In this document: positions 8,055 to 17,312 of the stretch, in pieces
Position numbering within the stretch: position 1 is the first letter of the stretch
Layout of the letters: the number at the start of each line of letters is the position of its first letter
Assembly (NCBI GenBank): GCA_944320295.1
Contig: CALUGY010000035.1
Coordinates: 1 to 64,000 of the forward strand
Origin: an uncultured Bacteroides sp.
GTDB lineage: Bacteria; Bacteroidota; Bacteroidia; Bacteroidales; Bacteroidaceae
Length of the DNA: 64,000 nucleotides
Reading direction: 5' to 3'
The notes under the pieces: model-generated
Told to the model about the DNA's origin: nothing
Database searches by the model: none
The model's input: the letters and a program-made list of their open reading frames with translations, nothing else
Translations under genes and position numbers: made by a program

Positions 8055-9716
8055 TTATCGTACCACACCGACATTCGTACTGTCTGCCGGGAACACATGT
8101 TTCGCATAGTTATACCCGTCCCGCTGATAGAAGCGGACAAGGTGGTTCAAGCGGGCAAGGAAGTCGTCGTAGTCTTTCCGCTCCGGCTGCGTCCATTGCA
8201 CCTCGGCCAGGGCAGCCATGCGGGGCAACACCATATACTCCGCGTATTCCGTTGTGGGGATGTATTCCGTCCACAGGTTGGCCTGCGCGCCCAGGATGTG
8301 TTTCTTCTGCTCGTCCGTGAGCGAGGCCGTCGGTTCAAAGCTGTACACATGGTCCACCGGGACGTAACCGCCTATGGCAAACGGTTCGTGCTCCGTGTCC
8401 AGCGACTGGTAGTAGTCGAAGTAGCAATAGTTGTTGGGCACCATCACCACATCGTGTCCCATTTGGGCGGCCTCGATACCCCCGGCAGAGCCGCGCCACG
8501 ACATCACGGTGGCATCGGCAGGGATGTCCCCTTCCAGTATCTCGTCCCAGCCAATCACCTTGCGGCCCTTTGCCGCCAGATAGTCGGCCATGCGCTTCAT
8601 GCAGTAGCTTTGCAAGCGGTCTTCGGCCGAATGCTCCTTGTCGGACTTCAGGTGTTCGTCGCGGATGCGCTTCTGGCATTTGGGACATTGCTCCCAGCGG
8701 GTGCGCGGCACCTCGTCGCCGCCTATATGGATGTATTCCGAGGGGAAGATGTCCGTAATCTCGTTCATCACGCCCTCCAGGAACAGCAGCGTATTGTCGT
8801 TCCCGATGCACAACACGTCCTCGAAGACACCCCATTCCGGGCATACTTCATACGGCCCGCCCGTGCAGCCCAGTTCCGGATAAGCGGCCAGGGCGGCAAG
8901 CATGTGGCCCGGCAGGTCCACTTCCGGTATGACGGTGATGTAGCGTTGGCGGGCATATTCCACAATCTCGCGCGCCTGCTCCTGCGTGTAGTAGCCGCCG
9001 TGGGGCGTGTTGTCGTACTCGCCGCTGTTGCGCCCGATGACGGTGCGGCTGCGCATGGAACCTACTTCCGTGAGCTTGGGGTATTTCTTTATCTCGATGC
9101 GCCAGCCCTGGTCGTCCGTAAGATGCCAATGGAAGACGTTCATGTTGTGCAGGGCCAGAAGGTCGATGTACCGTTTGACGAACTCCACAGGGAAGAAGTG
9201 GCGACACACATCCAGGTGCATGCCCCTGTATGCAAAGCGGGGAGCATCTTGTATGGTGGCGGCTGGCAAGAGGATGGCGTTGTCCGGGGCTTGGGCGGGA
9301 ATGGACTTGCGGAGGGCCTGCACGCCGTAGAACACTCCGTTGGCCGTCCGGCCGTCAATCGTTATCTTTCCGGGCGACACGTGCAGGACATAGCCTTCCT
9401 TGTCGGCGATGCTGTCATTCAAACTGAGCACGATGGCGCCTTCCACGTCCGCACCGGCCTCCAAGGGAGCCGTTTCAAGACGGTAGCCCGTGGCCTGGGC
9501 GATGTATTCGGACAAAAACGCGGCATTGTGCTCCAGCAGCGAGTCGGCCTGCGAATAGAGTATGCGGGTACCCTTGTCGAGCCTGAAAGGGGCATCTTGG
9601 CATACCGCGATTTGTTGCGGGTTGGGGATGATGTCGTAAGAAGTCGCAACCTCGGCCTGCTGGCCGCATGAGGCAAGGGCCAAGCAAACGGCCCCGGCAA
9701 GTAGTGAGATTTTCAT
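8055..9716 (-). CDS. GH20 beta-N-acetylhexosaminidase, lipoprotein
   Basis: A 553-aa exo-acting hexosaminidase that removes terminal beta-GlcNAc or beta-GalNAc by substrate-assisted catalysis. The signal peptide ends in the lipobox LASC (Cys17). An N-terminal GH20b domain (about 25-150) precedes the barrel, which starts at RFAYRGMHLDVCRHFF. The catalytic pair is Asp334-Glu335 in HIGGDEVP, and HWHLTDDQGWR is the usual substrate-pocket motif. It is co-directional with its neighbours at short spacing (about 20-30 bp), so part of the PUL transcript. Its presence points to a HexNAc-containing substrate. Confidence 0.93.
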   Translation of the reverse strand: MKISLLAGAVCLALASCGQQAEVATSYDIIPNPQQIAVCQDAPFRLDKGTRILYSQADSLLEHNAAFLSEYIAQATGYRLETAPLEAGADVEGAIVLSLNDSIADKEGYVLHVSPGKITIDGRTANGVFYGVQALRKSIPAQAPDNAILLPAATIQDAPRFAYRGMHLDVCRHFFPVEFVKRYIDLLALHNMNVFHWHLTDDQGWRIEIKKYPKLTEVGSMRSRTVIGRNSGEYDNTPHGGYYTQEQAREIVEYARQRYITVIPEVDLPGHMLAALAAYPELGCTGGPYEVCPEWGVFEDVLCIGNDNTLLFLEGVMNEITDIFPSEYIHIGGDEVPRTRWEQCPKCQKRIRDEHLKSDKEHSAEDRLQSYCMKRMADYLAAKGRKVIGWDEILEGDIPADATVMSWRGSAGGIEAAQMGHDVVMVPNNYCYFDYYQSLDTEHEPFAIGGYVPVDHVYSFEPTASLTDEQKKHILGAQANLWTEYIPTTEYAEYMVLPRMAALAEVQWTQPERKDYDDFLARLNHLVRFYQRDGYNYAKHVFPADSTNVGVVR

Positions 9717-9746
9717 GAGAATCGTTTTTTAAAGTTACTGAATGAA

Positions 9747-10820
9747 TTACTTGGCAGACTTGAAGTTCTTCCGGTACCAACGGGTATATTCCTCGTACAA
9801 CCGCAGGGAGTCCGGGTGTCCGGCCACGATGTCGGTTCCCGGCTTGTTCATCTGGCCGATGTACTGGTAGCAAAGTATCTTGTCCACATACGGGGAGATG
9901 TTCTCCATCTGCTTCAGGATGCGGTTTTCGAACGATGCGGGCAACAGGTCGGCCGCAATGATGCCGTCCCTGAAGTAGAACAGCTCCATGTCCGCCCACA
10001 GCCGGGCGCGCGATGCCTTGGCGTGCGCCTTGTACAGCGTTTCGTAATACTGCGCGGACTTGGCCAACTCCGTATGGGTGGCCCCTATGCCGTCCTGGTA
10101 GGCGATGATGTCGATGTTCAGCTTTTCCAGCTGCCGCACGAAGGTGTCGTCAAAGCGGGCTTCCTTGATGAAATATGGGGCAATCAGGTTCACACAGGCC
10201 GGGGTGAGCCTGCGGGCAAAGGCGGCACATTCGTTCACGTATGCCACGCATTCGTCTATGAAGTACGGCTGCAACTGTGCCTCGTTCGGGAAGTACCAGC
10301 CGTAGAAGCTCTCGTGGTGCGCGTACTTTGCGGCCACTTCTTCCATGGAACGGAAGCGCTTCTTCTGCACGTCCTTGTCTATCATCATGGTGTATGCGTC
10401 CAGGTCGCCCCAGAAATCGTTGCTGACGAAGAACTTGATGCCGCACTCGTCGGCGGCCGACAGCACGGCTTCCAGCGGGTCGTCGCATCCCATGGGTATC
10501 TGCGGGGCGATGGCCGAGGGGTAAAAGGGCTTTCCCTTCAGAGCCACGCTCATCAGGACAAGGTAGTCCATGCCCACCTCTTTTATTTCGAACACTTTCC
10601 GTCGCCATTGGTCGGCCGTAAACTTGGCCAGCGGCTTATTCCAGATGCCGCCTTCCGACTCAGAGGAGTGTTGGAACTCGAACCATGAGCCGGATATCGG
10701 CTTTATCTTTTTCTTTTCCTCGTTGCTTGCCGGAAGCACGACAGCCCGGGACATGGCGGGAGCACACGCCATCATGGCCGTCCCCAGCCCTAAATACTTC
10801 AAAAAATCCCTTTTCTCCAT
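9747..10820 (-). CDS. DUF4434 protein, putative glycosidase (PUL copy 2)
   Basis: A 357-aa protein, essentially one DUF4434 barrel with a Tat-like or twin-basic signal (MEKRDFLKYLGLG). Conserved putative catalytic residues are Glu180 in FYGWYFPNE and Glu279 in LWADMELF, with IIAYQDG between them. It lacks the N-terminal and C-terminal accessory domains of the other copies. The upstream gap to the esterase gene (236 bp) is the longest inside the enzyme block and holds repeat array B, so it may have its own promoter, although no clear TAnnTTTG element was found. Confidence 0.8.
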   Translation of the reverse strand: MEKRDFLKYLGLGTAMMACAPAMSRAVVLPASNEEKKKIKPISGSWFEFQHSSESEGGIWNKPLAKFTADQWRRKVFEIKEVGMDYLVLMSVALKGKPFYPSAIAPQIPMGCDDPLEAVLSAADECGIKFFVSNDFWGDLDAYTMMIDKDVQKKRFRSMEEVAAKYAHHESFYGWYFPNEAQLQPYFIDECVAYVNECAAFARRLTPACVNLIAPYFIKEARFDDTFVRQLEKLNIDIIAYQDGIGATHTELAKSAQYYETLYKAHAKASRARLWADMELFYFRDGIIAADLLPASFENRILKQMENISPYVDKILCYQYIGQMNKPGTDIVAGHPDSLRLYEEYTRWYRKNFKSAK

Positions 10821-10920
10821 TGTCTGTTTGTTTATTGTGTTAACTGTTTCCGTTTGTCAAGCCATGCCCTGTGCCCGAAGCAACAGGCTGTATGCCAGTA
10901 CGATGCGAAGCCTATGCCCG

Positions 10921-11008
10921 CAACATGTCGCGAGCACGGACGCAACACGTTGCGGGCACGGGCGGAACGCGTTGCGACCGAGGACGGAACATGTCGCGCC
11001 CGCGGAGG
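10921..11008 (+). repeat. 22-bp quartet repeat, array B
   Basis: Four units with cores at 10923 (ACATGT), 10945 (ACACGT), 10967 (ACGCGT) and 10989 (ACATGT), each exactly 22 bp apart. The rest of the 10821-11056 gap holds no gene. Arg-rich open frames through it are artefacts of the GC-rich repeat. Same family as arrays A and C-G. Confidence 0.9.
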
Positions 11009-11056
11009 GAATATAAGCGCCCGCCACAAGGCTACAAACGACCTCCGTCCCGCCAT

Positions 11057-12169
11057 TTATTCCACGGGCTTCGGCTCAAGCTCCCACCCCATGAGGGTGG
11101 CTATGTGGGGAATGATGCACATGGCCATCTTCCGTTGCCCGCTGATGCCCGGATGCCATGCGGCCCCCAAGTCGGTGCTGCGGTTGTAGAGCTCGGGCGA
11201 GAGCTTCAGCAGGTGGACGTGCGGGTCGCCCGCCTCGGCCACGACAGCCTCGTAGTAATCGTACACCGGTGCCTGGATGCCCACCGGATAGAGGCAGAGT
11301 ATGGGCATGTCCTTGCCATAGCTTTGCCGCAACTGGCGCAGTATTCGGAGGTAACTCTTCACGAACTCTTCCTTACTGGGGTGTGGCTTTGTGGAGAAGT
11401 CGTTCGAGCCCAGGTTGATGACGACCAGGTCGGGCCGGTAGCCCTTCGCGAAGTCCCACAACACGGTGGGCGACTCGTCGAAGGTGTTCATCATCTTGTC
11501 CTTCATGGTGCAGGCCGACGTGCTGAGCGAGTCGCCGTAGTTGCGCGCCGCGCCCCGTCCGGAGTGCGCTATCAGCGTATAGTCGGCATCGAAGTAGCGG
11601 GCCGTGACGCAGGCAAAGGCCAGGTCGCAGTTCTCCGTCCGCACCTCGAAGGGCTCGTCGGCATGTTTGCCCTCCACGCCGTAGCCGCACGTCAGCGAGT
11701 TGCCCATGAACTCAATGTGTCGCGCCTTCCGTGCGGGCGCAGGCAACAGCTCGCCGTCCGGTGCCAGCAGGAAGCGGTGCAGCGTCGTCCGCCCGAACTC
11801 CCCTTCGGAGCGTTTCTGGAAGCGTAGCGTGTGCGTGCCGCCGCCCGCACCGGAAACCAGGCTTATCAGCGTGTCGCGCCCGCAGACGGTGGCCACGCCT
11901 TGCGGCTCCCCGTCGAGCAGGACGTTATAGTAGCTCGTGCCCGTGTCCGACACGCGGATGGCAAACGTGTCGCCCGTGAAGCGTGCCTCCAAGTACGTGC
12001 CCGTCCAGTCGAAAGAGACGGAGCCTCCCGCGTCGGCCAGCGTGCGGCCCACATAGCGCACCTGCGGGGCATTGGCCGGATATTCCCGGCCTGCCGGGCG
12101 ATGGTCTGCGGCCGTCAGCGGGGCAAGCCCCGACAATGCCAGCAGCAAGCATGAAACCAATGTCTTCAT
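11057..12169 (-). CDS. CE2-like SGNH carbohydrate esterase
   Basis: A secreted esterase of 370 aa (signal MKTLVSCLLLALSGLAPLTA). An N-terminal jelly-roll of about 130 aa (RYVGRTL...GGTHTLRFQKRSEG) precedes an SGNH hydrolase domain. That domain has the nucleophile Ser in GNSLTCGYG near residue 172, the LGSNDFS block and the catalytic His in HPGISGQRK. This two-domain layout is typical of CE2 enzymes, which remove O-acetyl groups from sugars. It lies 4 bp downstream of a DUF4434 gene in the PUL. A decayed paralogue is at 2447-2755. Confidence 0.88.
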   Translation of the reverse strand: MKTLVSCLLLALSGLAPLTAADHRPAGREYPANAPQVRYVGRTLADAGGSVSFDWTGTYLEARFTGDTFAIRVSDTGTSYYNVLLDGEPQGVATVCGRDTLISLVSGAGGGTHTLRFQKRSEGEFGRTTLHRFLLAPDGELLPAPARKARHIEFMGNSLTCGYGVEGKHADEPFEVRTENCDLAFACVTARYFDADYTLIAHSGRGAARNYGDSLSTSACTMKDKMMNTFDESPTVLWDFAKGYRPDLVVINLGSNDFSTKPHPSKEEFVKSYLRILRQLRQSYGKDMPILCLYPVGIQAPVYDYYEAVVAEAGDPHVHLLKLSPELYNRSTDLGAAWHPGISGQRKMAMCIIPHIATLMGWELEPKPVE

Positions 12170-12173
12170 ACGC

Positions 12174-13577
12174 TCAACGTTTTTGCTTCTTGGATTGTTT
12201 CTTCTTCACCTCTTTCAGGTACTTCACATAGCCGTTGAACAGGTCTATCGTGCGTTCCTCGCCTATGCGGATGGACATCTTCGGGTCGTTGAACACGCCG
12301 GGGAACTGATAGCACAGCACCTTTTCGAAGTTATCCAGCAAGTTCAAGTCCTGCACAATTTGTTCTATGGGGCGCGGGTAGAGCGACTGGTCGGGATTGA
12401 AGAGGAACGCCTCCAGGTCGAACCACAAGTGCGCACCGGCTTTGTCGCATACGCTTTGCAGCAAGTCGGCCGCCTCCTTTCCCGTCAGGTCGCCTTCCGG
12501 CATGCGTGCGAAGCCGAAGGGGCAGAGTATGTCCAGGTGTTTCATCAGCTCAGGGTACGTGTCCATGCCGTTGGGCACCTCGAAGCTGTTCGTAGCCAGC
12601 ATCACGGGCTTCGACGGGGCAAAGCTGTTGCAGTACGACTTGAATTCCCTGAAGAAGTCAACGATATCCTGTTTCCTCTTACGCCGCAGCTCCGGCGTAG
12701 CCTCCCAGTTATCCAGTCCGCCGCCGCTCTCCTCGGACACATAGAAGGCATAGAAGGACTCATGGTGCCCATACATGTCCCACAACTCTTTGGCCACTCG
12801 CTTGTGCCATTCCAACGACTCCGGCGTGAAGTCGAACCATGCGAACATGCCCACGCCCATGAGCACGTGCATGCCTTGCTTGTCGGCCTCGGTCAGGATG
12901 GCTTCTATGGGGTCTTCGGCCGCAATGTCCATGCGTCCCGGATAGAGCTTGGAGGGATAAAACGCCTTGCCCGCGTAATTGTCCACGGTAAGCTGGTGCT
13001 TGCCCACATACTCTTGGTTGCGGAACACTTCCTGAATCACAATCACGTCCATCTCCACCTTGTGCATGGAGCGCACCAGTTCCTTCCATTGCTCGTCCGT
13101 CACCTTCTTGATGTCCTGGTTCCAATGTTTGCCTTCCGTCTCGCTCCAATGGTAGATGCCCACCCAAGCCCCGGAAATCTGCTCTATGGAACGTTTGTCC
13201 GAGTCTATCACTTCGACCTCTTTCACCTTGCGGTACACCTGGCCGTCCGATTCCACCTTCAGGATGACTTTGCCCTTGCCCACGCGGTCTTTCGTGGGCA
13301 CGATGATTTTCACCGTGCCCGATTGTCCGGCGGAGAGTTCCACCGTCTCCTCATGCAACAGGCAGGCTTCTTTCTCCTTGCCCCAATAAAGGGAAACCTG
13401 ATAAGACTGCTTGGAGGAAGTTTCGTTCACAATCCCTCCGCGGATGTCCAGACTGACCTGGTTGGTTATTTTCCCTGGGGGAATCAATGTCAGGCTGACC
13501 GCTTCCTTGGCCGACACGGCAGCCACAAAGAACAGGCACGCCAGGACAAAAAGGTTCTTCATATAAAAACGCTTCAT
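12174..13577 (-). CDS. DUF4434 protein with N-terminal Ig-like domain (PUL copy 3)
   Basis: A 467-aa protein with signal MKRFYMKNLFVLACLFFVAAVSA. Residues about 25-125 form a beta-sandwich-like, sugar-PUL-type accessory domain, and the barrel follows from GAWVGIYHWSE. Putative catalytic residues are Glu283 in FYAFYVSEE and Glu389 in LWFDLEAF. The YQD motif of other copies is replaced by ILCPFGFAR, so substrate preference may differ. The C-terminus is strongly basic (KKKQSKKQKR). Intergenic gaps are 4 bp downstream and 2 bp upstream, so it is surely co-transcribed with the esterase and phosphoesterase. Confidence 0.8.
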   Translation of the reverse strand: MKRFYMKNLFVLACLFFVAAVSAKEAVSLTLIPPGKITNQVSLDIRGGIVNETSSKQSYQVSLYWGKEKEACLLHEETVELSAGQSGTVKIIVPTKDRVGKGKVILKVESDGQVYRKVKEVEVIDSDKRSIEQISGAWVGIYHWSETEGKHWNQDIKKVTDEQWKELVRSMHKVEMDVIVIQEVFRNQEYVGKHQLTVDNYAGKAFYPSKLYPGRMDIAAEDPIEAILTEADKQGMHVLMGVGMFAWFDFTPESLEWHKRVAKELWDMYGHHESFYAFYVSEESGGGLDNWEATPELRRKRKQDIVDFFREFKSYCNSFAPSKPVMLATNSFEVPNGMDTYPELMKHLDILCPFGFARMPEGDLTGKEAADLLQSVCDKAGAHLWFDLEAFLFNPDQSLYPRPIEQIVQDLNLLDNFEKVLCYQFPGVFNDPKMSIRIGEERTIDLFNGYVKYLKEVKKKQSKKQKR

Positions 13578-13579
13578 AA

Positions 13580-14572
13580 TTATTGCTTGTTAAAACTGTC
13601 AGGATATGTAATCTGGTATTCTATCTTTCCATTTGCCAGGCGGATGTACGAGTCGAAGCGGCGTTCGTTCTCCTTCAACACGATGACGCGGCAACCGTTG
13701 GGCAGGTCGTTGTAGACCGTGTTCCCGCCGGTGTAGCGGCCATAGGCCAGCAGGATGTTCTTGTACATGATGGCGTAGTCGTTATTGTGGTCGTGGCCCA
13801 CGAAGGTACCCATCACGTCGCCGCACTCCTTCATGGAGAGGAAAAGGCCGGAGTTCCCCGTGGGGCAAGCCTCTCCTTCCGTCCGCAGCCCAACCATGCC
13901 TGCTTCATTTTCCGCAACAGCATACTGGTATTCCGGCAACGGGATGTGGAAGAACGCCAAGGCCGGCAAAGGCTGTCCGCCATTAAGCTCCGTGAACTTC
14001 TTGCTCTGTGCCCTGTACCAGGCTATTTGTTCGAACTTGATCCAAGCATAGCCGGGCACATCCTTCAACGAGGTATAAGAGTGCGAGTCGATGAAGTAGA
14101 GCAAAGCCGCACGCTCGTCGTCGTTCCTTCCCGAAGGGCATACAGGCAGGACAAAGTCGAGCACCCCGCCCGCACGCGGGGGCAGCAGGCTGTACTCCTT
14201 GCTTGCTATATAGTCATACAGTTCCGCACGGGTATGGTCGTACTCGTCGTCATGGTTTCCGAATACTACTGCATAAGGTATGTTCCGCTTGATGCACGGC
14301 TCCAGTACGATATCGAGGCCGGTAAAGCTCTCGTTCGATACGACCACGTCGCCCGTGAACACCACCATATCCGGCTGCTCGGCATCAAGCACCTCGTTAA
14401 TCCTGTCCAACGCGATTTGAGAGTTTGCCTTGTCGTCCACTTTATAATGCGTGTCCGTAAACTGCACTATTTTGAACTCACCGTTCTTGTTGAATCTCAA
14501 CTCACAATCTTGTGCCAATGAAGGCAGCACGCTGCACAACGCGCACAGCACAAATAACAGATTTCTTTTCAT
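13580..14572 (-). CDS. Secreted calcineurin-like metallophosphoesterase
   Basis: A 330-aa exported phosphoesterase (signal MKRNLLFVLCALCSVLPSLAQ). The two-metal site motifs are all present: FTDTHYK, FTGDVVVS, FGNHDDE, FFHIPLPE and GHDHNNDY. It resembles the purple-acid-phosphatase-28/Dcr2 branch, whose members act on phosphomonoesters or diesters. It sits between a DUF4434 gene (2 bp) and a GDPD gene (6 bp), so the PUL encodes two adjacent phosphate-ester enzymes. The substrate is unknown. Confidence 0.88.
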   Translation of the reverse strand: MKRNLLFVLCALCSVLPSLAQDCELRFNKNGEFKIVQFTDTHYKVDDKANSQIALDRINEVLDAEQPDMVVFTGDVVVSNESFTGLDIVLEPCIKRNIPYAVVFGNHDDEYDHTRAELYDYIASKEYSLLPPRAGGVLDFVLPVCPSGRNDDERAALLYFIDSHSYTSLKDVPGYAWIKFEQIAWYRAQSKKFTELNGGQPLPALAFFHIPLPEYQYAVAENEAGMVGLRTEGEACPTGNSGLFLSMKECGDVMGTFVGHDHNNDYAIMYKNILLAYGRYTGGNTVYNDLPNGCRVIVLKENERRFDSYIRLANGKIEYQITYPDSFNKQ

Positions 14573-14578
14573 CGTTCT

Positions 14579-15613
14579 TTATTTTAAGCTTTTAATGATT
14601 TTCAGTAACAACTCCGGCTCGTCGGTCGTTATGTAGTCCACGCCCTGCCGGTAATACTTTTCCAATTCGTCTGCATTGTTGACAGTCCACACGTTCGTAA
14701 GCAGGCCCTTGGCATGGGCATCCTCCACCAACGAGGAATTCTTCCGGAAGGCATAATACGAATAGTCTATGCCGCTGATGCCGTCGTCCACCAGCTGTTG
14801 CAAGGTCTGTTTGTCCTCCCAAAGATAGAGCACCTTGGCCGTTGCGTCCAAACTGCGGATACGTTTCAGCACCTCGTAGTTGAAGCTGATGTAGAGCACG
14901 TCACCCTGCATCTTCATGCGGTGCACGATGGAGACGACCGAATCGGTCAGCTGCAAGGTCCGTGCCAAACCTTTCCGGGAGTCCTTTATCTCGATAACCG
15001 GATGCGTGGTGTTCTGCCCGCGGGCTTCCAGCAAGATTTCCTGCAAGGAAGCCACCGGGTCGTCCTTGCCGATGGTCTCTTGGAAGAGAGACAAAGACGT
15101 ACTGTCTTCCACGGAAAGACCGTACACATGCGGGTCGTGCGAAAGCACCACCTTGTTGTCGGCCGTCAGCCACACGTCCATCTCCGAACCTTCGCAGCCC
15201 AGGCGGACGGCGTGTCGGAAGGAACGCAGCGAATTCTGCAAGACGCCCGTCCGCTTCCATGCGCCACGGTGCGCCACGACCCCGTTCCGGCTATAGCCGT
15301 CGCATATCAGCTCGAACTCGCACAGCTGCCCGTCCAACGCCAAGGTAATCCCGTAGCGGAAGGAAGCAGGGTCGTCAGTCACGGCCTTGCCCTTCTTCAG
15401 ACTGAGCGTGCCCGTCTTGGCATCCAGCCTGAAGAGCGAAGCCGTGTCCTGCACAATCTCCGCCTCCGCCGGGGCGGGGCAAATGCGCCCAATCATGGTC
15501 CCCGGCTGCTTTACGGGAATCAGATAGTTATCCAAGACATACTTGGCGCCATCCGATGCCGTAACGCATGCCGTGGCCAGGAGAAGACCTATTATAACAA
15601 TCAATCGCTTCAT
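14579..15613 (-). CDS. Glycerophosphodiester phosphodiesterase family protein
   Basis: A 344-aa exported protein (signal about 1-19) with a GDPD barrel from about residue 110. AHRGAWKRTGVLQNSLRSF carries the catalytic His-Arg, GSEMDVWLTADNKVVLSHDP carries the metal Glu/Asp and second His, and VIEIKD and GLLTNVWTVN follow. GDPDs cleave glycerophosphodiesters to glycerol-3-phosphate plus an alcohol. The first 100 residues form an added beta-rich domain. The start codon overlaps the upstream DUF4434 stop (ATGA at 15610-15613). Within a PUL it suggests a phosphodiester-linked glycan. Confidence 0.9.
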   Translation of the reverse strand: MKRLIVIIGLLLATACVTASDGAKYVLDNYLIPVKQPGTMIGRICPAPAEAEIVQDTASLFRLDAKTGTLSLKKGKAVTDDPASFRYGITLALDGQLCEFELICDGYSRNGVVAHRGAWKRTGVLQNSLRSFRHAVRLGCEGSEMDVWLTADNKVVLSHDPHVYGLSVEDSTSLSLFQETIGKDDPVASLQEILLEARGQNTTHPVIEIKDSRKGLARTLQLTDSVVSIVHRMKMQGDVLYISFNYEVLKRIRSLDATAKVLYLWEDKQTLQQLVDDGISGIDYSYYAFRKNSSLVEDAHAKGLLTNVWTVNNADELEKYYRQGVDYITTDEPELLLKIIKSLK

Positions 15614-17295
15614 TGTCCCTTGGAAATATAACCGTTATCCTCCATGTACTGCTTATACCCGGCATAACCGTCGGTACCCTTCTTGAAGGTCACCCAACTG
15701 AAGTTCGTGATATGCTCGGTATACAGGCCGGCCACAAAGAGTTGCTCCTTCAGTTCCTCCCACTCTTTGGCATGGTAAGGCACATCGGGGCACGAGCAGC
15801 TCTTGAACGACTCGATGTCCACACCGAACTCCACGCCGTTGGCATCGCAAGCCTTCTTGATTTCAGCGAACCAGTTGGGCAAATCCACATCGAAGTCGGC
15901 AAGGCAACGCCCGCCACAGTCTTGCAAATATAAGAAATCTATATCGGGTGTTTGTGCAAACAGGCGGCCAAACCACTCGCCGCAGATGTCGGCCGGCATA
16001 CCGCGCCACAAGGCGGGAGCGATGGATACCGACTTGTCGGACTTGCTCTTTATGTAGGCCGCCACGCCTTGCAGATACTGCGCCAGCATGGACAGGGCCG
16101 GTTCTTGCTGCCAGCCCACGGGATACGAACCGTCGTGGAACTCCTCGGTGATGTACCAGCCCGCCAGGCAGGGGTGGTTGCCAAACTGCGCGAACACCTC
16201 GTCGAAGAGCAGTTTGTTGCGTTGCAGGTTGCTTTCGTATTTCGTGGGGTCGGCGGAGTTGGTCTTGCTGTAGTCGCCCGGATAGAGGCCCAGAATGAGT
16301 TTCATGCCGTTACGTTCCGCGGCCTCGAACATCTTGTCTATGAAGTCGCATTTCTCCGTCACCCAGGGCAGGTTGGTGTTCTTGTAGAAGGAGACGTTCG
16401 TGGTCTCGTCGTCTCCCGTGAACTGCTGGGCGTACTGGATGATCCACGTGTCGATGCCGATGGCGCGGCTGTCCTTGAACTGCTGGTCCCAGTCTTCGCC
16501 AGCGTAGGCATCCTTGTTCAGCTGGATAAAGACGCTGGAAAACCTGGGCTTGCCGGGCACCAGCTCGTAGGACGTGAGCTGTTCCAGCGCGTCGATGCAC
16601 ACCGAGCCGTCGCACACCTCGTTCTTCTCGTTCACAATCTCTATGCGGTAGCCCTCGCAACGGTTGAGCAGCAGCTTGTCGGCCGTGGCCCCGTCGCCTT
16701 TCTTGTATTGGTAAAACGCGCTATAGGGCATCACCAGGCGGTTCCATCCGTCTTTGGAGAGAATCTCCTTGTCGTCGAACGCGTAGTACGACCAGCGTTT
16801 GCGCGAATTGTCGTGCGGGGCATCGGCCGAGAACTGCTTCTCGTCCTCTAAGATGATGAAGCGGAAGGTGCCCTTGTTGGCCGGATTCCCCTTGACCCAG
16901 ATGGAAAGCCCCAACGGGTGGAACGACAGGTCGAAACGCCAGTCGCCCCAAGTCTGCTCGAAGTAGACGTATTCGGACTTCGAGGTCATGGGACGGCCGG
17001 AGAAATGATAGTTCAGTTGGAAACTGCCCACGCCTTCCTGCTGCGTCTCGGCCAGCTCATACGTGATGGACGCGTTGGTGGGTTCCTCGGAGGCGACGGG
17101 GCCGGTATGATATATTTCGCAACCCAGTTCGTCGAACGCGTTAATTATCTTCGTGGCCTTCGTGTTCGCTACCACTTCCGCCACGGCCTTTTCCAGTTCG
17201 AGGTTTCCCTCCTGGGGGCCTTGCTTGCCCTGGTCGTCCTTGCAAGAAGATAGGACGCACAAGGCCAACATGATGCTTAAAACACTTTTTGTCAT
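15610..17295 (-). CDS. DUF4434 lipoprotein with N-terminal binding domain (PUL copy 4)
   Basis: A 561-aa lipoprotein (lipobox LSSC). Residues about 30-245 form a beta-sandwich domain like carbohydrate-binding modules, and the DUF4434 barrel starts at RFSSVFIQLNKDAY. Putative catalytic residues are Glu385 in LAGWYITEEF and Glu495 in FGVDIESF, with FLYLQDCGG between. It is a tandem duplicate of the next gene upstream, with the same domain order and about the same length, and the two share long identical stretches. The duplicate pair opens the downstream enzyme block. Confidence 0.82.
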   Translation of the reverse strand: MTKSVLSIMLALCVLSSCKDDQGKQGPQEGNLELEKAVAEVVANTKATKIINAFDELGCEIYHTGPVASEEPTNASITYELAETQQEGVGSFQLNYHFSGRPMTSKSEYVYFEQTWGDWRFDLSFHPLGLSIWVKGNPANKGTFRFIILEDEKQFSADAPHDNSRKRWSYYAFDDKEILSKDGWNRLVMPYSAFYQYKKGDGATADKLLLNRCEGYRIEIVNEKNEVCDGSVCIDALEQLTSYELVPGKPRFSSVFIQLNKDAYAGEDWDQQFKDSRAIGIDTWIIQYAQQFTGDDETTNVSFYKNTNLPWVTEKCDFIDKMFEAAERNGMKLILGLYPGDYSKTNSADPTKYESNLQRNKLLFDEVFAQFGNHPCLAGWYITEEFHDGSYPVGWQQEPALSMLAQYLQGVAAYIKSKSDKSVSIAPALWRGMPADICGEWFGRLFAQTPDIDFLYLQDCGGRCLADFDVDLPNWFAEIKKACDANGVEFGVDIESFKSCSCPDVPYHAKEWEELKEQLFVAGLYTEHITNFSWVTFKKGTDGYAGYKQYMEDNGYISKGQ

Positions 17296-17312
17296 ATTCT
17301 TTTAGCTAATCG

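Noticed and set aside
10854..11189. Arg-rich open reading frames crossing the quartet arrays (also near 2805, 19000, 37900, 40850, 46840 and 59100)
   Set aside because: The open frames come from the 22-bp GC-rich units; they contradict neighbouring real genes and have no signal, RBS or family match.
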